A stretch of 64,000 nt of DNA, taken from contig CP170502.1 of assembly GCA_047947185.1 (NCBI GenBank), positions 3,100,001-3,164,000 on the forward strand, in the 5' to 3' direction. The stretch comes from JANQJA01 sp047947185 (lineage in GTDB: Bacteria > Pseudomonadota > Gammaproteobacteria > Pseudomonadales > Azotimanducaceae). Each line of letters opens with the position of its first letter. The first letter of the stretch is position 1. Under the pieces are notes generated by a model, which worked only from the letters and a program-made list of their open reading frames with translations, did not search any database and was not told the origin of the DNA. The position numbers were made by a program, and so were the translations under genes. Of this stretch, positions 34,804-43,054 are shown one piece after another.

Positions 34804-36068
34804 CGACCATGACGCATGAACTGGAGGGCTGGCTTTTTGCCGATCGCGTTGGCCCGCTGGCCCTGGTCGATGGACGACTGAATTTCTGGTCCCCCTTGTT
34901 GGTTGTCCCAAAAAAACGCCATTGCCTTATCCGCCTCCTTGCCCCTGCAAAATGGCGCCGTTCGACGACTGCAAGACACGTCCCTTCTTTGCTGGTCTTC
35001 TTCCCAAAGGGTAGATTCGCAACCTGATTGCACAGCAGTTCCAGGTCTCTGGTCAGAACGACTTTGCCCTGCTGGCCCACATCGGTGGAGAATGCGCCGG
35101 GGCCGTCACCTTCCCAGCGCTCGGACAGGCCCTGCCTGTGCCAATCCGTAACGGTGATGGTCAGTGGCTGAGTGACGACGAAGTCGTTGCCATCCTCAAT
35201 GAATTGCCGCGCCGCCCCATGCTGGCGGGCAAGGACGGTTTGCGACTTTCTCTGGCGGGAGCCCAGGACAAGCTGCCGGTCGTGTTTGATGGTGCCCGCA
35301 TTGGGCTACCCCTTATTGGCGCGCCCAGCTCCCACATCCTGAAGCCTGCTTTCCAGGCTGTTGAAGACCGTGTGGTTAGCGAAGCTTTTTGCATGGCGCT
35401 AGCTGATACCACGCAACTAAAGCCAGCAACGTCGAAAGTACATTTTGCCTTGGATCGCTCCTTTCTGCTGGTTGAGCGCTAGCTGATTAACGCCCAGGGG
35501 CGGTGTCAACGAGTTCATCAAAAGGACTTCTGCCAGGCCCTCGGCATGGCGTCTGAAATGAAGTAACAGAATGAAGGTGGCCCGGATCTGGCGCAGTGTT
35601 TTGATGTGGTACGCAGTGCAGCGCGCCACAAGTCCTGCGACTGCTCGACTACGTGATCTTCAATGCGCTGATCGGCAATCATGACGCGCACGCCAAGAAT
35701 TTCTCGCTGCTGTACTCAGGTAAAGCGCCCGTTCTGGCACCGCTCTACGACACACTGTCGACAGCGGTGTATCCAACACTGACACCCAAGGTGGCGATGA
35801 AAATTGGCAGCAAGTAGAAGTTCAGCGAAGTCCACGCGCAGAATTGGGCGCAGTTTGCCGAAGGCTGCGGCTTTACCACAGCCCAGGTCAGCCGGCGAAT
35901 TCTGGAAATGGCAAATCACTGCCTGCCAGGGCGCGCAGGCTCCAGTCAGACCCCGGACAGGGTTTTGGTGGCAATCCAGTGGTTGAGCAAATCAAAATCC
36001 TGATTGAATAACGCTGCGCCCTGACGATTCAGCGGCTCACCGATCCCGCCGCCGAACCCAGGAACTGA
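34794..36068 (+). pseudogene. hipA: Decayed HipA-type serine/threonine kinase toxin
   Basis: Pieces of a HipA kinase can be followed in order across several frames: an N-terminal start at 34794, PFFAGLLPKG then a stop, IRNLIAQQFQVSGQNDFALLAHIGGECAGAVTFPAL, LSLAGAQDKLPVVF with SSHILKPAF, LLVER then a stop at 35480, LLDYVIFNALIGNHDAHAKNFSLLY (the catalytic HxDxN region), PTLTPKVAMKIGSK then a stop, and finally GNPVVEQIKILIE then a stop and RLTDPAAEPRN. At least four stops plus frameshifts make it non-functional, so HipB is an orphan. Confidence 0.88.
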
Positions 36069-36114
36069 ACCATGCGGTCGGAGGTTCGGATCCGAAGTTC
36101 GATGGCTCCTGTAC

Positions 36115-36190
36115 GCACCAGGTGTGGACGAAGCTTGCCGTTGGGAGAGAAGACCCCATGGAAGCGGTTGAGGTTGGTAATCCCCGGGCA
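36115..36190 (-). pseudogene. Scrap of an IS91-like transposase
   Basis: The minus strand reads ITNLNRFHGVFSPNGKLRPHLV, similar to the C-terminal NxxRxHGVFAPN motif of IS91-type (Y2) transposases. Nothing else of the element is visible. It sits directly after the dead hipA and may mark an old rearrangement at the island's right edge. Confidence 0.5.
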
Positions 36191-36315
36191 AAATGCCAGA
36201 CCTCTTCTAAAAGTGGCATAGCCCGTGGCTTGAGCAAAAACAGGCGCTTGCAGCGCCGGTTCGCTGAATCAGGTCGTCCCGCCTGATGGTGAGACCGACC
36301 CCTATCTTTTCAGGG

Positions 36316-37143
36316 CTACAGGGTACCGCGACGGCTGAGGCCGAGCAGCGCCAATCCAGCCCCAAACAGCAACACCGTGAAAGGTGCCGGGACAGAAACG
36401 TTCTGGCACTCGGGCAAAGAGGGATTGGCGACGCAGATTTCAACCGCAGTCCCCTGCACGCCGACGGTAAAGCCGTTCCAGTATTCGTCTGTCGAACTCC
36501 GCCAGGTCACGGTGTCAAAGCTGTCGACAAAACGGATCATGCCGTGTGGTTCGGAGCCACCGACACCGTTGCTGTTCAACTGATATTCATAGTTGCCACC
36601 GCCGAGATCAACCACGACCTTGGTGACCCCACCACAACCCCAGTAACCGCAAGCGTTGCCATCGACACCACCGACACTGAGGATCTCGAAATCCTGGTCA
36701 AACGCGTAGCCGTTGCCGTTCAGGCTGACAAAGCCGAACACCGGATTGGTGATGACCTCAGAGAAGGTGAGTGTCTGTGACCCTGCCTGAGAAAGCGCGA
36801 TGATATCTGTACCAGTCGGCGCATTGTCGACCAGTGAACTGGTATACGGAGAGATGCTGTCATCCCGGCCACCGCTACCAGAATTGCCATTGGCCCAGTA
36901 GTCGATGCCGCCGGATGGCTGGTAAAAGCCCACGCCATTCATATTGGTATAAGTCACCGTGACTGTGGAGGAACCGGTAGAAATTGTGCCTTGTGCCTGA
37001 AACGGGACGCCGGGCAACAAATCCGAGCCTGCCCAATCAGTCCAGTAGAAGGGTGCGGCCTGTGAACCCGCGGAGGTCCCGAGCCCCAGCAGGACCGCCA
37101 CCACTTTAAGGCACGCAAAGGGTCGAATGTGAGCATATTTCAT
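36316..37143 (-). CDS. Secreted protein with PEP-CTERM-like (VPAP) sorting signal
   Basis: A 275-residue protein with an N-terminal signal peptide (ACLKVVAVLLGLGTSAGSQAA) and a C-terminal tail VPAPFTVLLFGAGLALLGLSRRG: a VPxP motif, a membrane helix and basic residues, as in PEP-CTERM substrates of exosortase. Four cysteines occur (the pair in GNACGYWGCGG and the pair in VEICVANPSLPECQ). The middle is Gly/Ser/Thr-rich beta-type sequence without a domain I recognise. Such proteins are exported and tied to exopolysaccharide-rich envelopes. It is divergent from a second such gene. Confidence 0.82.
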   Translation of the reverse strand: MKYAHIRPFACLKVVAVLLGLGTSAGSQAAPFYWTDWAGSDLLPGVPFQAQGTISTGSSTVTVTYTNMNGVGFYQPSGGIDYWANGNSGSGGRDDSISPYTSSLVDNAPTGTDIIALSQAGSQTLTFSEVITNPVFGFVSLNGNGYAFDQDFEILSVGGVDGNACGYWGCGGVTKVVVDLGGGNYEYQLNSNGVGGSEPHGMIRFVDSFDTVTWRSSTDEYWNGFTVGVQGTAVEICVANPSLPECQNVSVPAPFTVLLFGAGLALLGLSRRGTL

Positions 37144-37619
37144 TGTGAAGCCTCCAAGACTTATTCAGTTAGCCCCGAATCGCGCACCGCCAGATTCAGT
37201 ACTGGTGCTGCATCAAACCCTGGCAAAAACCCCTGGAAAGATAATGCGACAGCAATGCGGGAGTGTAAGCAAAAAAGATACCAACTGAGCCAACATGCTG
37301 CATAACGCATTGTTTATATTAGGTTTTCTGTTCCGCCTTAGCGTGTCCGATCGGGGCACTTGCAGCAAAACTTCCCGGGACTGTAAATAAAACCGACAGC
37401 TGGCGCGGCACTTCGTTGTATGTAACTCGGAAGTCGATTTAAATTCATGCGGCAAGATACGCAGCGACCCCAAGAAAATGGCGTCGAAAAAACTTTACGT
37501 TTTTTATAATCCCTTCCGGGGGCATCATCTCAAGGCATTGATTAAAAAGGACAATTAGGCATTTGGCGCAATAATTGCTGAGTTCCACGAGATACTCTCT
37601 CCTGAACAAGGAACTCGAC
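37144..37619. other. Intergenic region between divergent VPAP-CTERM genes
   Basis: These 476 bp separate two genes transcribed outward and must hold both promoters. The DNA is more AT-rich than its surroundings. I see no RNA gene, repeat or convincing reading frame. Confidence 0.5.
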
Positions 37620-38303
37620 ATGAAGCAATTCTTTGGTGCGATCTGTCTGATTTTTGTCGCTGGCCAACTACAGGCTGGCATTATCAGTATCGATTTCAAC
37701 AGCGGCGTCGATTCACTGGGCAATTCGCAGGGTGATCTCTACTTCACGGGTACCGATGGATTCCAGGTCATATTCACCGATGACAACTCCAACGGGGCAG
37801 CAGGCGGAGACGCTGACGGTGTTCACATTACCAATTTGAACTACGGCAATGATCAGGTCGGAACGTCTGATCTGGTGCTCGGTGCATACAACGCGTTCAA
37901 CGGCCCCAACAACTACCATAGCAGCGGGATCGTTGCGAAGTTCAATCAGGGGGCCAGCAAGGTCAGCTTCGAGGACACCGACGACGATGGCACCATCAAA
38001 GCATTGTTCGCTTATGACCAGTACGGCAACCTGATCGGTCAAAGTCCGTTTGCCAGCCAGATTGACGTTGTGGTCGATACCTCCATGACAGGCGGTCAGT
38101 TGATCTATTCGGTCGAGTTCGATACTGCGGCTGGCACAGCAGGCGGTTCCTTCGACGGCACTTATTTCACGATTGACAATTTTTATGCTGAGGTTGATCC
38201 CAGCACCGAGATCCCCTTCGAGTCGCCGGTGCCAGCCCCACCTGCCTTGTTCCTGTTTGCCGCTGGACTGGGCATCCTGCTTCGGGGGCGCCTTCGCCGC
38301 TGA
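37620..38303 (+). CDS. Secreted protein with PEP-CTERM-like (VPAP) sorting signal
   Basis: A 227-residue protein from ATG 37620 (MKQFFGAICLIFVAGQLQAGIISIDFN), with a clear signal peptide. The body is an acidic, Asn/Gly-rich beta-type domain (ISIDFNSGVDSLGNSQGDLYFTGTDGFQVIF ... GASKVSFEDTDDDGTIKALFAYDQYGNLIG) and the tail is SPVPAPPALFLFAAGLGILLRGRLRR, with VPxP, a helix and arginines. The body resembles extracellular carbohydrate- or calcium-binding folds, but I cannot name a family. Confidence 0.82.
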   Translation: MKQFFGAICLIFVAGQLQAGIISIDFNSGVDSLGNSQGDLYFTGTDGFQVIFTDDNSNGAAGGDADGVHITNLNYGNDQVGTSDLVLGAYNAFNGPNNYHSSGIVAKFNQGASKVSFEDTDDDGTIKALFAYDQYGNLIGQSPFASQIDVVVDTSMTGGQLIYSVEFDTAAGTAGGSFDGTYFTIDNFYAEVDPSTEIPFESPVPAPPALFLFAAGLGILLRGRLRR

Positions 38304-38537
38304 CCCCACCCGCAGATCAACGACACAAGGTTCGACTGAGACGAGCTAATCCAAACAACTGCGAGTGAAGAAAACCCCGGAAGTAAGATTTATCGGGTGA
38401 CTCGCTTCGGCAGCGGTTTTCGAGGGGGTCAGCAAGAATAAACACGATGCTTGCGTGGCGGTACATGCACTGCTGGCGGCAACGGTGACATTTGAATCAT
38501 CTGAGAAGTGTCCTCGAGCCCATCGCATCATCCTCGT

Positions 38538-38689
38538 CTGGCAACAGGTCAAGATATTCGCGCTCAGGATCGCCGACCACTTCGCCTGCCCGCTCCAGAT
38601 AATGCGCGCCGCTCTTTGCGCCGGATTGCTTTCACTTCTCTTTTGCTTCAACCCCGTTTGTGTCTTCTGGTAATGTCGGGGGCCTGTGG
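38538..38689. repeat. 152-bp direct repeat, copy A
   Basis: This stretch matches 39774-39925 over its full length with few differences and in the same orientation. The two copies flank the gene at 38773-39447. The minus strand keeps a readable frame in both copies (AHYLERAGEVVGDPEREYLDLLPDE here), suggesting descent from the end of a coding sequence. Confidence 0.85.
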
Positions 38690-38772
38690 AGTCGGTGTCG
38701 AAACAACGAGGGGACCGTCTCGCGCCGGGGTGCAGGTCAGTGGCGTGAGATCGAAATCCCAGGATTCCTTTC

Positions 38773-39447
38773 TTAACCTCTGCGCGAGGCGAGCGAGAGC
38801 GCGACGAGCCCCACTGCAAGCAGGGCAAGCGCGCCCGGCGCGGGGACTAGGACAGTCGGGCCTGTGAGGCTCCACTTCGCGAAAACGTTCTCAATCGCGG
38901 GAGTGTCGTGCGAAGCTGGATAGAGGCTGTTGTCGGCAGAGTCATAGAAGGACCTCAATATGCTCGGATAAACAAAGGTAAGGGAGAAGGTCGGTCCAGC
39001 CGGAATGGAAATTCGCGACATCGCGAGGGTGCTGAACTCTATCTCTATGCCATGATTCACGTTGCTCTCGGCGTGGAGCGTATGGACGCGACAACTGTCC
39101 TCGAACGGCTGGCTGGCGCATCCATTAATTCGGTACGTTTGATTCCTCAGGGTGCCCCCAAAGAGGGGGACGGTTTCAATCACTTGCCGCAGTGCTGTCG
39201 ACGCCGCCGCCGCTTCTGCGAGATTGGCGAAGGGCGCAGTGGTCGCAACGCCGTTGTCGAACCAGAAGCTGGATACTTTCCCGTCGACGAAAGTGACGTC
39301 GTAGAGGTTGCCACCCACCTCCACACCCTGAATACCAGTGACCTCAGACCCGTTCAGAACGTACATCGGAACGGCGAAGGCCGGCCTGGCGGCTATCACA
39401 AGCGACGCGAGAGCAATAACGCACATAACCTGGTTCAGCTTCTGCAT
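38773..39447 (-). CDS. Secreted protein with PEP-CTERM-like (VPAP) sorting signal
   Basis: A 224-residue protein from the ATG at 39447 (MQKLNQVMCVIALASLVIAARPAFAVPMYVLNG), with a signal peptide cleaved near AFA. The C-terminus VPAPGALALLAVGLVALSLASRRG is a typical sorting tail. Two cysteines (NGCASQPFEDSC) may form a disulfide. The body is not recognised. The gene lies between two direct 152-bp repeats, so it may have moved or duplicated as a unit. Confidence 0.82.
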   Translation of the reverse strand: MQKLNQVMCVIALASLVIAARPAFAVPMYVLNGSEVTGIQGVEVGGNLYDVTFVDGKVSSFWFDNGVATTAPFANLAEAAAASTALRQVIETVPLFGGTLRNQTYRINGCASQPFEDSCRVHTLHAESNVNHGIEIEFSTLAMSRISIPAGPTFSLTFVYPSILRSFYDSADNSLYPASHDTPAIENVFAKWSLTGPTVLVPAPGALALLAVGLVALSLASRRG

Positions 39448-39773
39448 AGCGGACCCCTTACAGTTGGAATCAAGACTTGACAAAACTGATTCTACTGCAA
39501 TCCGCGAATCTGGCGATAGCGAAACCGGAGTTCGCCGATGTTCGGAATCTTAGCCCGCTTCCACTTGAGACTATGTGCTTCCCGGTGCGCATAGCGGTGA
39601 AGCAGCGGACTTTAGGGTATTTCTCATAGCCCGGACGTGCATGCCGAGAAGTGAACGCATTTCAAGGCGGGGGATTGCCGGGCGACACAGCGTCACGCCA
39701 GGGGCAACCGTGCAATACGCAATTCGGCAGCTAATCGATGCACCAACGATGCCGTTCATCAGATCAATCTCAT
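39448..39773. other. Intergenic region upstream of the third VPAP-CTERM gene
   Basis: About 325 bp with no supported gene. A minus-strand frame running out of repeat copy B (39571-39780) has no homology I recognise and no good ribosome site. Confidence 0.4.
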
Positions 39774-39925
39774 CCGGCAACAGGTCAAGGTGTTCGCGCT
39801 CAGGATCGCGGACCAGATCGCCTGCCCGCCCCAGATAATGCGCGCCGCTCTGTGCACCGGATTGCTTTCACTTGTCTTTTGCTTCAACCCCGTTTGTGTC
39901 TTCTGGTAATGTCGGGGGCCTGTGG
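39774..39925. repeat. 152-bp direct repeat, copy B
   Basis: The second copy of the repeat at 38538-38689; the conserved minus-strand frame here reads AHYLGRAGDLVRDPEREHLDLLPDE. It ends about 50 bp before the next methyltransferase start. Confidence 0.85.
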
Positions 39926-39976
39926 TGGCATTCTGCCGCGCTGGCAACAAAGTATGGACCAGGAGAGAAGCAGGGA

Positions 39977-40726
39977 ATGGAAGACCTTCAATGGCTCGTT
40001 GACCTCCACCGGCCCGCGGAGCGACAGGGACCGGGCGGAGAACCTGAAACAAAACTGGCGATGAAGCTGGCTGGTCTCGACCGGTCGCGCCCGTTGAAGG
40101 TCGCCGATATCGGCTGTGGTACCGGGGCGTCAACCATGCTCCTGGCGCGGGAACTGGATGCCGACATCACTGCCGCGGATTTCCTGCCGGCGTTTCTTGA
40201 CGAACTGCGCGATCGAGCCCGGAGACAGGGACTGGGTGACAGGATCACCACCCTCAACTGCGCCATGGATAGCCTGCCATTTGCAGAAGCGGAATTCGAC
40301 GTGATCTGGTCAGAGGGTGCCATCTACAACATGGGCTTTGAGGCCGGGATAGCCGCCTGGCGTCAATTCCTGAAGCCTGGCGGCAAGCTTATTGTTTCCG
40401 AAATCACCTGGCTATGCGCTGGAAGACCGGATGAGATCCAGACCCACTGGCAAACCGAGTACCCGGAGATTGATGTCGCGTCAAACAAGATTGGACTGCT
40501 GGAGCAACATGGCTACAGCCCGCGAGGGTACTTTGTCCTGCCGGTGCACTGCTGGCTTGAAAACTACTATCACCCGATGCAGAACCGTTTTGAAACATTT
40601 CTTGCGCAGCACGGCCAGGCCGAACAGGCCAGGGCAATCGTCGACGCGGAACGACACGAAATTGCCCTGTATGAGAAATTCCGCGACTACTACAGCTACG
40701 GCGTTTATGTAGCGGAAAAGGTCTGA
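39977..40726 (+). CDS. Class I SAM-dependent methyltransferase
   Basis: A 249-residue enzyme from ATG 39977 (GGAGAG ribosome site upstream). Motif I is KVADIGCGTGASTMLLARELDADITAADFLP; the region AEFDVIWSEGAIYNMGFEAGIAAWRQFLKPGGKLIVSEITWLC holds motifs II and III. The WSEGAIYNMGF stretch resembles small-molecule methyltransferases of the UbiE/ArsM-like group. The substrate is unknown. Upstream sequence in the same frame is repeat copy B, not protein. Confidence 0.88.
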   Translation: MEDLQWLVDLHRPAERQGPGGEPETKLAMKLAGLDRSRPLKVADIGCGTGASTMLLARELDADITAADFLPAFLDELRDRARRQGLGDRITTLNCAMDSLPFAEAEFDVIWSEGAIYNMGFEAGIAAWRQFLKPGGKLIVSEITWLCAGRPDEIQTHWQTEYPEIDVASNKIGLLEQHGYSPRGYFVLPVHCWLENYYHPMQNRFETFLAQHGQAEQARAIVDAERHEIALYEKFRDYYSYGVYVAEKV

Positions 40727-40741
40727 GGCATAAAGTCCCGG

Positions 40742-40761
40742 GCAGGAGCCCTGTCTCCTGC
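40742..40761. terminator. Hairpin between convergent methyltransferase genes
   Basis: Arms GCAGGAG and CTCCTGC (7 bp) flank a 6-base loop. It lies between two convergent genes, so it may stop transcription from either side, though no strong T-run follows. Confidence 0.45.
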
Positions 40762-40809
40762 TTCACGCCGATTCATGAGCAGGCACAGTCAAACTGTCGT
40801 GCGAAACGA

Positions 40810-41691
40810 TTACAGCCCGGCCCGCTCAGCGAGAGCAAACCCTTCAATGGCTTTATTCCCCAGGGGCTCTTCGACCCCCGTGACCAACCACCGCTCACCG
40901 ATATAACCAGGCAGTGACGCGCTTGTCGTGGCCGACAGCCAGGGTTCCCCGATGATCTGTAGCATGGCATTGGAAAAGAAGTAACGACGCACACCCAATG
41001 GCCAGGAGAAGGCAAACCGGGAGCCGGCACCGACCGAGTCGGCAATGCCGTTAAAGAGCCCAAGCACATCCTGTTCGTTCAGGTACATGAGCAAACCCTC
41101 CGCCACAACAAAAGACCGGGCATCACGCGACCAGGCGCTATCGCCGGCAAGCAGATCAGCAATCGGCTGTTCCCCAAGATCAGCGGCGACCTGGCGCAGG
41201 TTGGAGGGACGGCCGACGGCTTCGAGCCCACGGCCCTTGGCCTCCGAGGTGGCCGGGTGATCTATCTCGACAAACTCCACGCCTGGAAATTCGGGCGCAA
41301 GTCGAAGGCAGAGGGTATCAAAACCGGCGCCAATCACCAGCACCTGTCGGGCGCCAGTGTCCAGCCCGGCCCGGGTCTGACGATCCATGAAGATCTTGCG
41401 CTCACCGATACCGGTGAATACCCCTGGCAAAAGACGCTCATACGCGAGCGACAGCAGGTAAATCGCACGCCGCTCATTCAGTGCAATCACGCCGGGCGTG
41501 TAGGGCGGCACATTGGCCGCCAGCAATAATTCACGGGTCACGTCTGCCAATCCGGCCGGCAACCTCTGGCGCCAGGCCCTGTCCGCGTTCAGCGACAACA
41601 TCATTGCAGCTACCTTGAGCGCCGTCTGGCTGACCAATCCCCTGTTCAAACAACACCCCTTTATCCTGAGATTCTTCGCTTTTACCGTCAT
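40810..41691 (-). CDS. Leucine carboxyl methyltransferase-family SAM methyltransferase
   Basis: A protein of about 293 residues (start taken as MTVKAKNLRIKG; the frame extends further upstream). It has the LCM/TIGR00027-type features LVSQTALKVAAMMLSLNADRAW, RKIFMDRQTRAGLDTGARQVLVIGAGFDTLCLRLAPEFPGVEFVEIDHPATSEAKGRGL and VVAEGLLMYLNEQDVLGLF. In bacteria these enzymes methylate carboxyl or hydroxyl groups of small molecules; the substrate here is not known. Confidence 0.88.
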   Translation of the reverse strand: MTVKAKNLRIKGCCLNRGLVSQTALKVAAMMLSLNADRAWRQRLPAGLADVTRELLLAANVPPYTPGVIALNERRAIYLLSLAYERLLPGVFTGIGERKIFMDRQTRAGLDTGARQVLVIGAGFDTLCLRLAPEFPGVEFVEIDHPATSEAKGRGLEAVGRPSNLRQVAADLGEQPIADLLAGDSAWSRDARSFVVAEGLLMYLNEQDVLGLFNGIADSVGAGSRFAFSWPLGVRRYFFSNAMLQIIGEPWLSATTSASLPGYIGERWLVTGVEEPLGNKAIEGFALAERAGL

Positions 41692-41800
41692 TGGGGTGCA
41701 GAAGCAAACTGGCCAGGTTCTCAGTTCCTCAACCAGACGATGCCAGCAAGCGCACACTGGTGGTATAACAGGCAACACAGTCAACTGCCGGAGTCAGACC

Positions 41801-42166
41801 ATGAACATGCATCAATTCGCTATTACTCTTGTCGCACTGCTGCTTGCTTTTGGTGTCGCGGCCAAACACCACCGACAGGTTATCACCGAGGTGGTCTATA
41901 TTTCAGACGACTACGGCAACGTGGCAGTTGATGCGGGTGCGGAAGCGCTGGCTGAGCTGGCACTCTCCAGGGGGGACACCTTTACTGTCGGCTTTGGGGA
42001 GAAGGAGTTCCCGATCTATTTTGGTGAAACCTTTTCCGATGTACCACGAGGGGACTGGGTGGCATTTTTGACACCCGCAGGAAACCTGCTCATTGCACGC
42101 AATTACGAGAATGCGGCTGATACCCTGGGGGTCAGTGTCGGGGACAAGGTGACGCTGTTTAACTAA
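41801..42166 (+). CDS. Small exported protein of unknown function
   Basis: A 121-residue protein beginning MNMHQFAITLVALLLAFGVAAKHHRQVITEVVYISDDYGNVAVDAGAEALAELALSRGDTFTVGFGEKEFPIYFGETFSDVPRGDWVAFLTPAGNLLIARNYENAADTLGV. The signal peptide is clear. The body resembles the SAM hydroxide adenosyltransferase-like C-terminal barrel (GDWVAFLTPAGNLLIARNYENAADTLGVSVGDKVTLF), but alone and exported. I cannot assign a function. Confidence 0.75.
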   Translation: MNMHQFAITLVALLLAFGVAAKHHRQVITEVVYISDDYGNVAVDAGAEALAELALSRGDTFTVGFGEKEFPIYFGETFSDVPRGDWVAFLTPAGNLLIARNYENAADTLGVSVGDKVTLFN

Positions 42167-42183
42167 GAGATCAGGTAAACCGC

Positions 42184-43054
42184 TGTCGTTTCGACCGGAG
42201 CGGCGCTGGCCTTCAAATCACCGTCGTTTCGACCGGAGCGGCGCAGCCGTCAAACCACCGTCATTTCGACCGGAGCGGCGCAGCCGCGTAGTGGAGAAAC
42301 CCCGGACTGCAAAAAACGAGGTCCCTCCGCTACGGCCTTACGGCCTCCGGTCGGGACGACAGGGATGGCCCGTTGAGGGCCTCCGGAGCGGCCTTGGCCG
42401 TCAAACCACCGTCATTTCGACCGGAGCGGCGCAGCCTTCAAACCACCGTCGACCGGAGCGGCGCAGCCGCGTAGTGGAGAAACCCCGGACTGCAAAACAA
42501 CGAGGTCCCTCCGCTACGGCCTTACGGCCTCCGGTCGGGACGACAGGGATGGCCCGTTGAGGGCCTCCGGAGCGGCCCTGGCCGTCAAACCACCGTCGTT
42601 TCGACCGGAGCGGCGCTGGCCTTCAAATCACCGTCGTTTCGACCGGAGCGGCGCAGCCGCGTAGTGGAGAAACCCCAGATTGCAAAAGACGAGGTCCCTC
42701 CGCTACGGCCTTACGGCCTCCGGTCGGGACGACAGGGATGGCCCGTTGAGGGCCTCCGGAGCGGCCCTGGCCGTCAAACCACCGTCGTTTCGACCGGAGC
42801 GGCGCTGGCCTTCAAATCACCGTCGTTTCGACCGGAGCGGCGCAGCCGCATAGTGGAGAAACCCCGGACTGCAAAACAACGAGGTCCCTCCGCTACGGCC
42901 TTACGGCCTCCGGTCGGGACGACGGGGGTGGGTGACCTTACGGCCTCCGGTCGGGACGACAGGGGTGGGTGGCCTTACGGCCTCCGGTCGGGACGACGGG
43001 GTGGGTGGCCTTACGGCCTCTCGTTGGGACGACGGGGTGGGTGCCCTGGGGGTA
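42184..43054. repeat. Array of long palindromic repeat units
   Basis: About 870 bp built from repeated parts. A left arm (TTTCGACCGGAGCGGCGCAG ... GTAGTGGAGAAACCCC) and a right arm (CCTCCGCTACGGCCTTACGG ... CCGGTCGGGACGACAG) are imperfectly complementary and enclose a loop of about 20 bp. Full hairpins appear four times (arms near 42259, 42447, 42631 and 42821), separated by GGGCCTCCGGAGCGGCC blocks and extra left-arm copies (42186, 42223, 42411, 42594, 42784). From about 42926 four short units with GGTCGGGACGACGGG repeat. Open frames through it are artefacts of the repeat. Confidence 0.88.

Noticed and set aside
37213..37473. 86-codon minus-strand frame between the divergent secreted-protein genes
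   Set aside because: No ribosome site, no motif, and it would occupy the promoter region of both genes.
18656..42170. Second copy of the ssrA 3' end as attR
   Set aside because: No stretch matching the tmRNA acceptor/T-arm end was noticed downstream; a computed alignment would be needed to be sure.
42184..43054. CRISPR array
   Set aside because: Spacing and unit length are irregular, the between-repeat segments are themselves repeated, and no cas gene is present.
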